Assembly (NCBI GenBank): GCA_964582055.1
Contig: CAZOPT010000001.1
Location: 62,001 to 126,000 of the forward strand
Length of the DNA: 64,000 nt
Direction: 5' to 3'
Origin: JBKSMP01 sp964582055
GTDB taxonomy: Bacteria; Verrucomicrobiota; Verrucomicrobiia; Opitutales; UBA9783
Made by a program: the position numbers and the translations under genes
The notes under the pieces: generated by a model
Databases searched by the model: none
Seen by the model: only the letters and a program-made list of their open reading frames with translations
Told to the model about the DNA's origin: nothing
Shown: positions 8,242 through 17,070 of the stretch, one piece after another
Layout of the letters: each line of letters starts with the position of its first letter
How positions within the stretch are numbered: position 1 is the first letter of the stretch

Positions 8242-8910
8242 ATGCCTACAATAAAACCTTTTAGAACCTTTGTTTCACCTTATGGTGTTACAACAAGACG
8301 CTTTGTTTATCCTCATCTTGAGAATAAAAAATGCGATATCATTACACATTTGGATGTTCCAACGATTGTGCGTTGTTATTGGCTCCTCGCAAAGCTTACG
8401 ATTAACTACCATTATCAAATTAATGATTTCCCCATCCAAAATACAATAACTTTAGATGCAACTCGGTTTACGCTTTTAGAACGAATTGCTTTTAAAGATT
8501 ATGGTTTGTATACGGAATTTTCAGACGATGAATTGGAAATTACGACCGAATGCCATTTTTATCCTGCGCAAGTATTTACTACGAAAAGTTCTTTGGATTG
8601 GACGAAAAGTATTGCTTTAAATACTTCATTAACCGAAAAATCACCGCTTTTATGGTGTCCGATAGAGCGTAATCTTACTGAAATATTAAGCTTATATTTG
8701 AATTTTAAGGAAGCTGCCAATAATGATGATTTTGTCCTAACTACAAGTGATTGGCTGGATGAACGCCACAATAATCCTTTGTTAGATTCTTATACAGCCT
8801 CTTTCCTTAATTATTCAGTTACTTTTCGCTTACGAACACCTTATCCTAAGGAAATTGATGGCAAAATCCATAAGATCGAAATCCTTCCCGAATTTTTTAC
8901 GGTAGAGTAG
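8242..8910 (+). CDS. Phage-module protein of unknown function
   Basis: A 222-residue protein, last gene of the module. It is rich in aromatic residues and predicted strands (IVRCYWLLAKLTINYHYQIND; LLDSYTASFLNYSVTFRLRTPYP). No signal peptide, membrane helix or catalytic motif is evident. Its place just after the putative hub gene suggests a structural partner, for example a receptor-binding or adaptor protein. It ends 22 bp from the convergent prs gene, so no fibre or chaperone gene follows. Confidence 0.5.
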   Translation: MPTIKPFRTFVSPYGVTTRRFVYPHLENKKCDIITHLDVPTIVRCYWLLAKLTINYHYQINDFPIQNTITLDATRFTLLERIAFKDYGLYTEFSDDELEITTECHFYPAQVFTTKSSLDWTKSIALNTSLTEKSPLLWCPIERNLTEILSLYLNFKEAANNDDFVLTTSDWLDERHNNPLLDSYTASFLNYSVTFRLRTPYPKEIDGKIHKIEILPEFFTVE

Positions 8911-8932
8911 GGTGTGTTAATGGAAAATTTTA

Positions 8933-9835
8933 CTACAAAAGTTCTTTGAGCTTTTGAGCAAGTAAGGGTGCTACTGAAACAATATTTAAATCGTTGATGA
9001 AGCCGCTTTCTAGAATGGGTAGCGTATCGGTTTCAATTAAACCCTCAATAGGGCTTGCTGCTAGCTTCGAAAAAACTTCTTGTTTCGTAATACCGTGAGT
9101 TACTACACAAACGATTTTACGAGCACCGTTTTGGTACAAATAAGTACTTGCGGTTTGTAAGGTTTTCCCTGAATCAATCATGTCATCTATCAAAACTACG
9201 GATTTTTGTTCGACATTTCCAACTAATGCTTGGATTTTAACCTGATTGTTTTGGCGAATTTTCCTACAAAACCCAAATGGCATCATTAACGCATTTGCAA
9301 ATGATTGTGTTCGTTTTATAGCTCCTTCATCTGCGGCTACACATACCCAATTTTCGTTTGTTGGGTGCAGTTCTTTGAACTTTTCTAGAAGTAAATTATT
9401 GGCAGAAAGATTGTGAATCGTAAGTGCTTTACAGGGTAAAACGGGTTCATGTAAATCTATTGCAATCCAGTCATGAACGCCTGCGTAAGCCATCAATTCC
9501 CAAATAAACGAGTTGGTTGGCAATAGATCTGCTTTTGATTGATTTTGTCGCGCATAAGGTGAACATGGCCAAACTACAATGATGTTTGAAGCCCCCGCAC
9601 CTTTCGCTGCATTAATGGCCAGTAACAGTTCCATTAAATCGGTATTTGTCTGTTGGGTTTGTTGTACGAAGAGAATGATTGGAATTTTTCTAATGGATTC
9701 CGAAAATGTTACCGAAATTTCTCCATTAGCAAACTGAACCTTGTTTAAATAACAAGGCTCAATACTTAAATAAGAACATGTTTTTTGAAACAATTTACAC
9801 GTTTTCGATGTGCAAAAAGCTTTAATGTTTGGCAT
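8933..9835 (-). CDS. prs: Divergent ribose-phosphate pyrophosphokinase (PRPP synthetase)
   Basis: PRPP synthetase joins ATP and ribose 5-phosphate to make PRPP for nucleotide, histidine and tryptophan synthesis. The 300-residue protein has the two type-I phosphoribosyltransferase-like domains. The PRPP loop reads VVLIDDMIDSGKTL instead of the usual DDMIDTGGT, the metal site keeps DLH (DLHEPVLP), and the flexible ATP loop reads YARQNQSK instead of YARQDRK. The segment VAADEGAIKRTQ replaces the usual SPD.GG..RA. It is therefore recognisable but divergent; a regulatory or altered-substrate role is possible. Its start overlaps the lpxD stop by 14 bases, so it is the last gene of the large operon. 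Confidence 0.8.
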   Translation of the reverse strand: MPNIKAFCTSKTCKLFQKTCSYLSIEPCYLNKVQFANGEISVTFSESIRKIPIILFVQQTQQTNTDLMELLLAINAAKGAGASNIIVVWPCSPYARQNQSKADLLPTNSFIWELMAYAGVHDWIAIDLHEPVLPCKALTIHNLSANNLLLEKFKELHPTNENWVCVAADEGAIKRTQSFANALMMPFGFCRKIRQNNQVKIQALVGNVEQKSVVLIDDMIDSGKTLQTASTYLYQNGARKIVCVVTHGITKQEVFSKLAASPIEGLIETDTLPILESGFINDLNIVSVAPLLAQKLKELL

Positions 9836-10913
9836 CTTGCTTTAGAAAACAGGCTTTCGTAGCGTCTTCTGTTAAATAGGCAAATGTTTTTTCTAAATTA
9901 TCAACACGTTTAAACAATTCAGGAACGCGCCGCTTCAGACTATCGATTCGATGCGCTAGCATATAGGGTAAAGCAGGTGTACCGCGTACGAAACTATTGT
10001 CTTCTAGGTCATGATTAACACCAGCTTGTGCGCCAATCATAACGTGGTTTCCTATGTGTAAGTGGCCTGCTAAACCGACTTGTCCAGCAATGACAGCGTA
10101 ATCACCAATGCGAGTGCTGCCCGCAATACCAACGAATGCAACAATAAAGCAGTGTTTACCAATCACAACATTGTGACCGATTTGAACCAAATTATCGATT
10201 TTTGTACCTTCTCCGATTCTCGTTTCGTCAATGCGAGCGCGATCAATGGTCGTATTAGCACCGATATCTACATAATCTTCTAATACAACATGTCCTAATT
10301 GTGGCGAACGACGATGACAACCTTCTTCAGTTTCGTAACCATAACCTTCGGATCCAATAACAACACCTGCATCTAAAAAACAATTGTGGCCAATTTCAGT
10401 TTTATCTAAAATGGAGACGTTTGCTTTTATACAAGTACCTGATTTGATGAGAACGTTATTCCCAACAAAGTCATGGGCAGCGAGAGAAACATCGTCTTCA
10501 ATGATTGTGTGTGCACCGACAATGCATAAAGGCCCTATATAAGCTTTTGCGGAAATTTTTGCAGAAGGATCGATAACAGCAGAAGGATGAATTCCGGGTT
10601 TAAATTTTGGCTTTGTTTGCCGTTCAACATCTCTACAGATGGCATCCAAAGCTTTGGAAGGATTTTCCACCATTAAGAAACATTGTCCTGCCTTTGGTGA
10701 TCCTACATAGCTATTAGGGACTAAAATTAATGCTGCTTTAGAAGAAAAAACTTCAGCCTTATACTTCAAATTTCCTAAAAAAGAAATGTCAGATTCAGTA
10801 GCCTTGTCCAAGCTAGCGATTCCCGTAAAAACATCACAAGAAGCACTTCCTTGCACTTTTGAAGGTTGTACAAGTTCAACAATCTCATTAAATGTATATT
10901 TAATCGTTAGCAT
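9822..10913 (-). CDS. lpxD: UDP-3-O-(3-hydroxyacyl)glucosamine N-acyltransferase LpxD
   Basis: LpxD adds the N-linked acyl chain to UDP-3-O-acylglucosamine, the third step of lipid A synthesis. The 363-residue protein has the N-terminal uridine-binding domain (about residues 1-110) and a left-handed beta helix of hexapeptide repeats, many of the form [LIV]G..[VA].I. The catalytic histidine is in the conserved IGHNVVIGKH segment. The C-terminal helical part (RIDSLKRRVPELFKRVDNLEK) fits the family. It lies just downstream of skp, an order shared by many Gram-negatives, so an outer membrane with lipid A is expected. Confidence 0.95.
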   Translation of the reverse strand: MLTIKYTFNEIVELVQPSKVQGSASCDVFTGIASLDKATESDISFLGNLKYKAEVFSSKAALILVPNSYVGSPKAGQCFLMVENPSKALDAICRDVERQTKPKFKPGIHPSAVIDPSAKISAKAYIGPLCIVGAHTIIEDDVSLAAHDFVGNNVLIKSGTCIKANVSILDKTEIGHNCFLDAGVVIGSEGYGYETEEGCHRRSPQLGHVVLEDYVDIGANTTIDRARIDETRIGEGTKIDNLVQIGHNVVIGKHCFIVAFVGIAGSTRIGDYAVIAGQVGLAGHLHIGNHVMIGAQAGVNHDLEDNSFVRGTPALPYMLAHRIDSLKRRVPELFKRVDNLEKTFAYLTEDATKACFLKQDAKH

Positions 10914-10930
10914 GGCCTATAATACTTGTT

Positions 10931-11497
10931 TTATTTTTTGTTTATCTTTGGGGCAGCTTTGTTAACAACTGCAATAACCTCTTGGGTTAAGTCGTACTTT
11001 GGCTTTGCATACAAAACCCCCATAGCAGCTTTGTTAACAATGATATCAGCTTCTTTTTCCTTAGCTAAAACCTCAATACCTGCTTGGATTTCTTTGAAAT
11101 GTTCATCCATAACCGCTTGACGTTTTTCACCTAATTTACGTTCGTTTTCGGCACGGTAAGTATTAATTTCTTCGCCTTTTTTATTAATCTTTTCATCCAA
11201 ATTAGTTAACTCTTTTTCCAGCTTTTCATTGATTTCCTTAGAATTCGCTGGATTTTCACGCTTTTTAATTAAATTTTCGCGTTCATCAAAAAGAACCTTT
11301 CCTTCTTGCATCAATTTTTCTAAGCCATCTTGTGACTGTTTTACGAGCAATTGGAAGTTTTCTTGTGCAGATTTTGTTTTGTAAAAATGCTCATAAACCT
11401 CACTCAGATCTACAGCATAAATTTTTTGATCATCCCCCATAGTATTTAAAGAGGCGGATATAACTCCCATTGCAATTAAACTTATTTTCTTCAACAT
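10931..11497 (-). CDS. skp: Skp/OmpH-like periplasmic chaperone
   Basis: A 188-residue protein with a hydrophobic signal-like N-terminus (MLKKISLIAMGVISASL) and then a long, charged, helical arm region (about residues 45-125) rich in K and E, ending in a beta segment (EKEADIIVNKAAMGVLYAKP) that forms the body of the trimer in Skp. Skp holds unfolded outer-membrane proteins in the periplasm and passes them to BamA, which is encoded directly upstream. A ribosome site AGAAAGG precedes the ATG. Confidence 0.9.
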   Translation of the reverse strand: MLKKISLIAMGVISASLNTMGDDQKIYAVDLSEVYEHFYKTKSAQENFQLLVKQSQDGLEKLMQEGKVLFDERENLIKKRENPANSKEINEKLEKELTNLDEKINKKGEEINTYRAENERKLGEKRQAVMDEHFKEIQAGIEVLAKEKEADIIVNKAAMGVLYAKPKYDLTQEVIAVVNKAAPKINKK

Positions 11498-11509
11498 AAT
11501 TTTACCTTT

Positions 11510-13828
11510 CTAAAAAGAGACTCCAAATGAATATACAATATGGGGTGCTTTCTTCTTATTATACGAATCTGTTTTCAAAGGGAAAGCAAAATCTAAACGA
11601 AAAGGTGCACCTAAAACATGAATTCTTAATCCAAACCCTGCATCACTGTTCCAGCCACCTGATTTTGTATCTAAATATTTATTGTTAAGTTCTTTTACTT
11701 GACCGATATCAAAAAATCCAACTAGCCGAACAATGGAGTGTACTTTGACAGAATATTCAGATTTTAAGTAAGAAAAACGCTTACCTCCTAAATTTTCATG
11801 ATACTTGTCGTTGGTTTTAGGGCCTACTTCGCGGTAATCAAAGCCACGTAAATTGTCTGGACCTCCTAAAAATTCGCGTTCAAAGAGTGGAACTTCTTGA
11901 CCCGATAATCCACGAACCAAACCTGTTTTTCCACCGATAAGAAAAGTTTGTTCATATTCTGGGCTAACTAAAAACCACCTAGCTGCTGTAAAATTTGTAC
12001 GTAAATATTTAGTTGCTCCACCAAGACCTGCCCATTGATTATCCCAAACCATGTAAGTTCCACAGGTTGGATAAATAAACTGATCACGTGTATCACGTTC
12101 CAATAAAAATCCAATTTTAGAAATGGTACGTTTACCTTCTTCGTCCTTGATGATTTGCGAAACATCTGCAGAATGGATATCCGTTAACTTAAATTGCTCG
12201 AGATGATAATATAACCGCCCTTCTACTTGTTCAAAAAGGCGTTTAGCTAAATAAACTTCACCACCTAAACGTATTTCTTTGAAATGATCGCTATCAAACT
12301 TGCTCATGTTTCGAAACAAGTTGAATCCTAAACGTAGTTCTCGATCAAACAACCAAGGCTCTTCAAACGATAAACCAACTTCGTTCGAGTACTTACCGAT
12401 ACTTGTATTAATTTGAAACTTTTGACCGGCACCACGAAAATAATCTTTGGAATTCTTATAATCAAAGTTATTTTGACTTAAAGTAACACCAAATGTAAAC
12501 TTTTCAACACTATTGAGTGCACCTGAAAAATAAATACTTCCTGTAGGATTTTCTTCAACAATAACTTTTATGTCTTTTTCACAGGGACTATTAGAATCTT
12601 CCGGGGCTAATTGAACACTTTTGAAAAAACCTGTGTTGTAAAGACGTTGTTCTGCTTTTTTAATGCGTGTGCGGTCTAAAATATCACCAGGTGCTAGATT
12701 CATTTCGCGTAAAATAACACGTGCTTGTGTATGAATATTCCCACTTAAATAAAGCGAATGAATGCGATATTGTAATCCACGAGTGACTTGAAAATGTAGA
12801 TCCAATAAACCTTCTGTAACCCATTTACGTGCGACATTTACTTCTGCATCAATATAGCCATAACGTCCATAAAAATCTCGTATACGTTCACAAGCTTCTT
12901 CTATTTCTTCGGGCGAAGCAATGCTTCCTTCCTTGAGTTGTACACATTTTTTTAAAACCTCTAAATCTTCTGTTTTATCGCAATTTAATGCAATTTGATG
13001 AATTTTATAACAAATTCCTTCATTTACTGGAATAACAACACGTAAATGATTTCCACGCTCTAATAAACGAATTTTATCACGATCAATTTCAACATCCAAA
13101 TAGCCTTTATTTCTGTAAAGTGTTTCAATTTTTTCTAAATCTTTCTGCCAAATTGTTTCATCAAAACGGCCTGTTTTTGTTAACCAAGATAACCAACCCC
13201 ATGTTTTGGTACGCATTTGATCTAGCAGCTCTTTTTTTTCGAAAACACTTACCCCTTCAAAACAAATATCTTTAATACGCAAACAAGGACCTTCCTTAAT
13301 TTCGAAAATGACTGTATGATATCCTGTTTTGCTTGGTTTTGTGCGAACTTTTGCTTCTACCTTACAGTAGCCTTTAGCCTGATAGAAATGCTTTAATACA
13401 GTTAAATCTTGGACTAATTGACTTTCGTTCATAGGCTGATTAACCCGACTTTTCATCCCATAAAGTAACTCATTGTCGCGAAAATGCTTATTGCCAATAA
13501 ATTGAAAGGTTTCAATACGTGGACAGATTTTCCCCAGAAGGCGAACCTTAAGCTTACCTGATTCAACTTCGGTAAACCAGTGTAGCTCATTAAACCAGCC
13601 TGTTTTGTAGAGTTGCTTAGACGCTAAATCTAAATCTTTTCCGCGAATTTGATTGCCTTCTTTAAATCCTAATTGTGCACGAACATAATCTTCAGAAATA
13701 TTTTTGTAACCTTGTAACTCAATTTGTAATTGTTGAAGAGGCAACAATTCACCATTCCAAATGATTTCTTGCCCTTGTAGGAGCAAACCATCTAGTAAAA
13801 GACCTAAAATCCATGCTGTTTTTTTCAT
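11510..13828 (-). CDS. bamA: Outer membrane protein assembly factor BamA
   Basis: BamA inserts beta-barrel proteins into the outer membrane. The 772-residue protein begins with a signal peptide, contains five POTRA repeats (about residues 25-420; each with the 'i..i.f.Gn......l' pattern, for example IETFQFIGNKHFRDNEL), and ends in the Omp85 barrel. The barrel shows the conserved loop-6 motif as LRGFDYREVGP and closes with an aromatic residue (IVYSFGVSF). It sits with skp and lpxD. The start follows the dnaB stop by one base, so it is co-transcribed with the replication and ribosomal genes upstream. Confidence 0.96.
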   Translation of the reverse strand: MKKTAWILGLLLDGLLLQGQEIIWNGELLPLQQLQIELQGYKNISEDYVRAQLGFKEGNQIRGKDLDLASKQLYKTGWFNELHWFTEVESGKLKVRLLGKICPRIETFQFIGNKHFRDNELLYGMKSRVNQPMNESQLVQDLTVLKHFYQAKGYCKVEAKVRTKPSKTGYHTVIFEIKEGPCLRIKDICFEGVSVFEKKELLDQMRTKTWGWLSWLTKTGRFDETIWQKDLEKIETLYRNKGYLDVEIDRDKIRLLERGNHLRVVIPVNEGICYKIHQIALNCDKTEDLEVLKKCVQLKEGSIASPEEIEEACERIRDFYGRYGYIDAEVNVARKWVTEGLLDLHFQVTRGLQYRIHSLYLSGNIHTQARVILREMNLAPGDILDRTRIKKAEQRLYNTGFFKSVQLAPEDSNSPCEKDIKVIVEENPTGSIYFSGALNSVEKFTFGVTLSQNNFDYKNSKDYFRGAGQKFQINTSIGKYSNEVGLSFEEPWLFDRELRLGFNLFRNMSKFDSDHFKEIRLGGEVYLAKRLFEQVEGRLYYHLEQFKLTDIHSADVSQIIKDEEGKRTISKIGFLLERDTRDQFIYPTCGTYMVWDNQWAGLGGATKYLRTNFTAARWFLVSPEYEQTFLIGGKTGLVRGLSGQEVPLFEREFLGGPDNLRGFDYREVGPKTNDKYHENLGGKRFSYLKSEYSVKVHSIVRLVGFFDIGQVKELNNKYLDTKSGGWNSDAGFGLRIHVLGAPFRLDFAFPLKTDSYNKKKAPHIVYSFGVSF

Positions 13829-13829
13829 T

Positions 13830-15203
13830 TTAATCTAAATCCTTTGCATAATTTTCAAAACGTGTTAATGACTTTATATAGGTCAAATTAACAGCCCCAA
13901 CAGGCCCATTACGCTGCTTGGCAATCAGTAATTCTCGTACGACAATATCTTCATTAACAGTCTCATCTACAGGACCATTTTCATCAAATTTTTTGGAAAG
14001 CAATAACACCAAGTCCGCATCTTGTTCTATCGAACCGGATTCGCGTAAATCCGACAAACGAGGTTGCCGACGTTCTTTTTCGGATTCACGGTTCAACTGA
14101 CTTAAAACAATTACAGGGACATTTAATTCCTTAGCTAATCCTTTGATGCCTCTGGAAATTTCCGCGATTTGTTGTTCACGAGGAACTTTGGGATCAGTGC
14201 CCGAAATCAATTGTAGGTAATCGATAATAACTAATCCCAAACCATGTTGTGCATGCACACGACGTGCTTTTGAACGCAATTCTAATATAGTTGTATTTGA
14301 GGATGCATCGATCCATAAAGGTGCTTTCTTAAATTCAGAAGCAACCATCGTAAGTTCGTGCGACTTGCCATCTGTAATGTATCCACAACGCAATTTCGTC
14401 ATGTTGATGTGTGCGCGCCCACACAGCATACGTATAGCTAATTGTTCAGCGCTCATTTCAAGGCTGAAAAAGAGCGTTGGGACGGGATTTTTCCCTAAAA
14501 TGGCCACTTCTGCAAAATTAAGTGCTAAAGCTGTTTTTCCCATCGATGGACGTGCTGCCAAAACAATCATTTCAGCTGGATGAAAACCAGATGTTAAATT
14601 GTCAAGTTCGATAAAACCACTTTTTATTCCGCTAACGCTTTCTGAATGTTGCAACAGATTCTGAATCGTGTTAACGGCTTTATCTAAAGAAACATCAAAT
14701 GCCTGCGCAGAATCTTCGACACGGCCACTACTAATCTCTAAAACTTTTCCTTCGACACTTTCAATAAATTGATCGATGTCATCAACTCCTTGATAAGCAT
14801 CTTCCAGGCCTGTCATAAAGAATCGAACCAAATTGCGTGCAATTTCTAAATCTTTTACTCTTTGAGCGTAAAAACTCAAATTGGCAGGTGTCTCAATGCG
14901 GTTTGTGATTTCGTTAAGATAAGCGTAATTCCCAATACGTTCTAGCTTTCCGGATGTCTTTAAACGTTCCGAAACGGTCAATTCATTAACTGGAGCACCT
15001 TCTTGGTACAAAAGTAAGCAAATTTTAAAAATTTCTGCATGTGCAGGAATATAAAAAGAACAAGGCGATAGCTTTAAATCGATGCATTTTGCCAAACTAT
15101 CTTGCCCTCCTTCCAACATACAAGCAGCCAACAAAGCCTGCTCGTAATCCACACTGTAAGGAGGCTCTCGAAGTGCTTTTTCTCGCTTAACTTCGTTAGC
15201 CAT
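13830..15203 (-). CDS. dnaB: Replicative DNA helicase DnaB
   Basis: DnaB is the hexameric 5'-3' helicase at the replication fork. The ATG at 15203 gives 457 residues; an in-frame TTG at 15221 would add only six unlikely residues. The N-terminal domain (about 15-115) is followed by the linker and the RecA-fold motor with Walker A ARPSMGKTALAL (about 215-227), Walker B LVIIDYLQLI, the DnaB loop LAKELNVPVIVLSQLNRE, and RLSDLRESGSIEQDAD near the end. No intein is present. It follows rplI and precedes bamA. Confidence 0.96.
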   Translation of the reverse strand: MANEVKREKALREPPYSVDYEQALLAACMLEGGQDSLAKCIDLKLSPCSFYIPAHAEIFKICLLLYQEGAPVNELTVSERLKTSGKLERIGNYAYLNEITNRIETPANLSFYAQRVKDLEIARNLVRFFMTGLEDAYQGVDDIDQFIESVEGKVLEISSGRVEDSAQAFDVSLDKAVNTIQNLLQHSESVSGIKSGFIELDNLTSGFHPAEMIVLAARPSMGKTALALNFAEVAILGKNPVPTLFFSLEMSAEQLAIRMLCGRAHINMTKLRCGYITDGKSHELTMVASEFKKAPLWIDASSNTTILELRSKARRVHAQHGLGLVIIDYLQLISGTDPKVPREQQIAEISRGIKGLAKELNVPVIVLSQLNRESEKERRQPRLSDLRESGSIEQDADLVLLLSKKFDENGPVDETVNEDIVVRELLIAKQRNGPVGAVNLTYIKSLTRFENYAKDLD

Positions 15204-15221
15204 ACTTAATAATTGTAACAA

Positions 15222-15686
15222 TTAAGCAATTGGATTTTCGGAAACAACCTCAACGGATAAGTTTAAATGTATATCCTTGTGCAAGCGAACTTGGAATGAA
15301 TGTCTTCCTAAAGTTTTTATTGGCTGTTGTAAGCGAATACAGCTTTTGTCGAACTCAATACCTTCTTCAGTATAGCGTTTCCACAAATCGTTGTGTGAAA
15401 CAGAACCGAATAATTTGCCTTCTTCTCCAGTCTTTACTGCAATTGTCAAAGAAATAGCTTCTAAACGTTTTGCTAGAGTTTGTGCTTCTTCTAACTCTTT
15501 TGCCTCACGAGCTGCACGAGCTTTCTGTAAGGCTTCTATTTGCTTTGCATTGGCGCGAACAAAAGGCATAACCCAATGCTTGGGCAATAGAAAATTGCGA
15601 GCATATCCTGCCTTTACGGAAACGATATCACCTTCGCCTCCAAGATTCTTTACTGGCTTTAACAACAAAACTTTTATATGTGCCAT
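15222..15686 (-). CDS. rplI: 50S ribosomal protein L9
   Basis: A 154-residue L9 with the signature GGEGDIVSVKAGYARNFLLP near the N-terminus, a long connecting helix (about residues 45-80, rich in alanine and charged residues) and the C-terminal rRNA-binding domain with GKLFGSVSHNDLW. L9 stabilises the 23S rRNA near L1. The gene lies between ssb and dnaB. In many bacteria rpsR (S18) lies between ssb and rplI; here only 27 bases separate them. Confidence 0.96.
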   Translation of the reverse strand: MAHIKVLLLKPVKNLGGEGDIVSVKAGYARNFLLPKHWVMPFVRANAKQIEALQKARAAREAKELEEAQTLAKRLEAISLTIAVKTGEEGKLFGSVSHNDLWKRYTEEGIEFDKSCIRLQQPIKTLGRHSFQVRLHKDIHLNLSVEVVSENPIA

Positions 15687-15713
15687 AATACGATTCTTAT
15701 TAAATTTTAATTC

Positions 15714-16172
15714 TTAAAAAGGAACATCTTCATCTGCAGCATTATTGAAAGGTGTATTTATACTTTCACCTTTGGATTCTGCCTTCTCATAAGAAAATGG
15801 TGTTGATGTTTTTTCTGTTCCATCTATTTGCTGAGCGTTTGACCCTACAAAGACAAAGTTTTCTAAAATAACCATCAATTTACTACGTTTTTCGCCGGTT
15901 TGATTTTGCCATTCATTTAAGCGTAAACGTCCTTCAACAAAAATAGGACGTCCTTTTGTGAAATATTTAGCAACAACTTCGGCTTGTTTTCCAAAAGCTT
16001 CTATATCCACAAACGTGGTTTCTTCTCGCATTCCATTTTCTGCTTTTTCAGTCTTTACAGAACGCGAACACGCCAATGTAAAACGGCAAATCGAAAGTCC
16101 ACTGGGGGTTACACGCAATTCTGGATCGCGTACCAAATTCCCCATCAACATTACTTTATTATAAGAAGCCAT
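15714..16172 (-). CDS. ssb: Single-stranded DNA-binding protein
   Basis: A 152-residue SSB: the OB-fold occupies about residues 1-108 (NKVMLMGNLVRDPELRVTPSG, then EEDIEAFGKQAE-like core and GRPIFVEGRLRLNEWQN). The linker is short and the tail ends in acidic residues and DVPF, the usual docking tip for repair and replication partners. It sits between rpsF and rplI as in many bacteria, and its start lies six bases after the rpsF stop. Confidence 0.95.
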   Translation of the reverse strand: MASYNKVMLMGNLVRDPELRVTPSGLSICRFTLACSRSVKTEKAENGMREETTFVDIEAFGKQAEVVAKYFTKGRPIFVEGRLRLNEWQNQTGEKRSKLMVILENFVFVGSNAQQIDGTEKTSTPFSYEKAESKGESINTPFNNAADEDVPF

Positions 16173-16178
16173 ACTGCT

Positions 16179-16472
16179 TTAAGCCTTAACTGCTTCAACA
16201 ATAACACGATTGACGTTTGGATTTAAACCGATACGTTCTTGCAAAATTTTATTAAAAGAAGCGTCTGCTTTGCAAGTAATCGTAACGTATTGTCCTGCAA
16301 CAAAATCTTTGCGTGGACAACGTGAAAAAGATTTTAATCCTAAATCTTCTACCTTTACAATATCGGCACCCATTTCTACAATAAGCCCCTTAACTTGTTC
16401 TACCAACGCATTAATCGGTTCGCGCCATTTATGCGTGTCTAAAATAAACGTTGCTTGATATTCTTTTTTCAT
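16179..16472 (-). CDS. rpsF: 30S ribosomal protein S6
   Basis: A 97-residue S6 with the ferredoxin-like fold; visible elements are the first strand YQATFILDT, the helix INALVEQVKGLIVEMGAD, the LGLKSFSRCPRKDFVAGQY segment, and the last strand VNRVIVEAVKA. S6 binds 16S rRNA with S18. Here S18 is not next to it. The gene lies four bases downstream of pth, which is common in this cluster. Confidence 0.92.
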   Translation of the reverse strand: MKKEYQATFILDTHKWREPINALVEQVKGLIVEMGADIVKVEDLGLKSFSRCPRKDFVAGQYVTITCKADASFNKILQERIGLNPNVNRVIVEAVKA

Positions 16473-16476
16473 TTTA

Positions 16477-17052
16477 TTATCGTTCTATAAAATTCAGGCC
16501 TTTTATGACGCCTTTGTCAATAAGGACTTCAATGTTCTTTTCAAATTTTTTTGTAATTTCGGGTAATTCTGCTATTTCTTGTTCTGTCAAACGCCCCAAA
16601 ACAAAACTGTTAAGTTGCATTGTAGGCGATCCCAAGCCGATGCGATAGCGTATAAAACCATTTCCTAAATGCGAAATAATGCTTTTTATGCCATTATGAC
16701 CTGCATCTCCTGGAATAGTTGAAACTTTAAACTTTAACCAAGGAATGGTAACATCGTCACAGATAACCAATACTTCTTCCGTTTTTAGTTTGAAATAGTG
16801 ACAAAAAGCTTGGACAGCTTCACCACTTAAATTCATAAATGTTTGCGGTTTTATGCAATAAATTTTGTGATTTGCAATAGAAATAACAGCAACTTGACAC
16901 TTGCACTTTTTATTTTCCTCCCAGCATCCTCCCTTAGATTTTATTAAAGCGTCTAAGAGAAGAAAACCCATATTGTGACGCGTGAGCGCATACAGCAAAC
17001 CTGGATTTCCTAATCCCACGAGCAAACTTATTGTCCAATTTAGAGCAGGCAT
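16477..17052 (-). CDS. pth: Peptidyl-tRNA hydrolase
   Basis: Pth releases stalled peptides from tRNA. The ATG at 17052 gives 191 residues; a TTG one codon earlier is less likely. The family signature LLVGLGNPG (residues 10-18) is followed by the catalytic histidine in RHNMGF (H26), with the conserved N16, KPQTFMNLSGEAV, VICDDVTIPW, and GDAGHNGIKSI. Every active-site position is present. It follows rplY, the usual pair. Confidence 0.95.
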   Translation of the reverse strand: MPALNWTISLLVGLGNPGLLYALTRHNMGFLLLDALIKSKGGCWEENKKCKCQVAVISIANHKIYCIKPQTFMNLSGEAVQAFCHYFKLKTEEVLVICDDVTIPWLKFKVSTIPGDAGHNGIKSIISHLGNGFIRYRIGLGSPTMQLNSFVLGRLTEQEIAELPEITKKFEKNIEVLIDKGVIKGLNFIER

Positions 17053-17070
17053 CAAGTAGATTTATTTTAT

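Larger units (their letters stand above)
1..8910 (+). mobile_element. Mu-like phage head-gene module (prophage part or domesticated element)
   Basis: Thirteen tightly packed genes plus one cut at the left edge all run on the + strand. Their order (membrane protein, winged helix, small helical protein, terminase, DUF935-type portal, gpI-like protease, decoration protein, capsid, gp36-like and gp37-like connectors) is that of Mu-like phages. Several junctions are ATGA stop/start overlaps (349, 666, 3168, 5575), so the translation is coupled. No frame is broken. The window shows no transposase A/B, Mor or Com regulator, tail sheath, tube, tape measure, baseplate wedge or fibre. The right end lies 22 bp from the stop of the convergent prs gene and I see no attachment repeat. 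The left boundary is outside the window. Confidence 0.8.

Noticed and set aside
8911..8932. Prophage attachment site at the right end of the module
   Set aside because: No direct or inverted repeat matching the left edge is visible, and no tRNA gene is near; the left end is outside the window.
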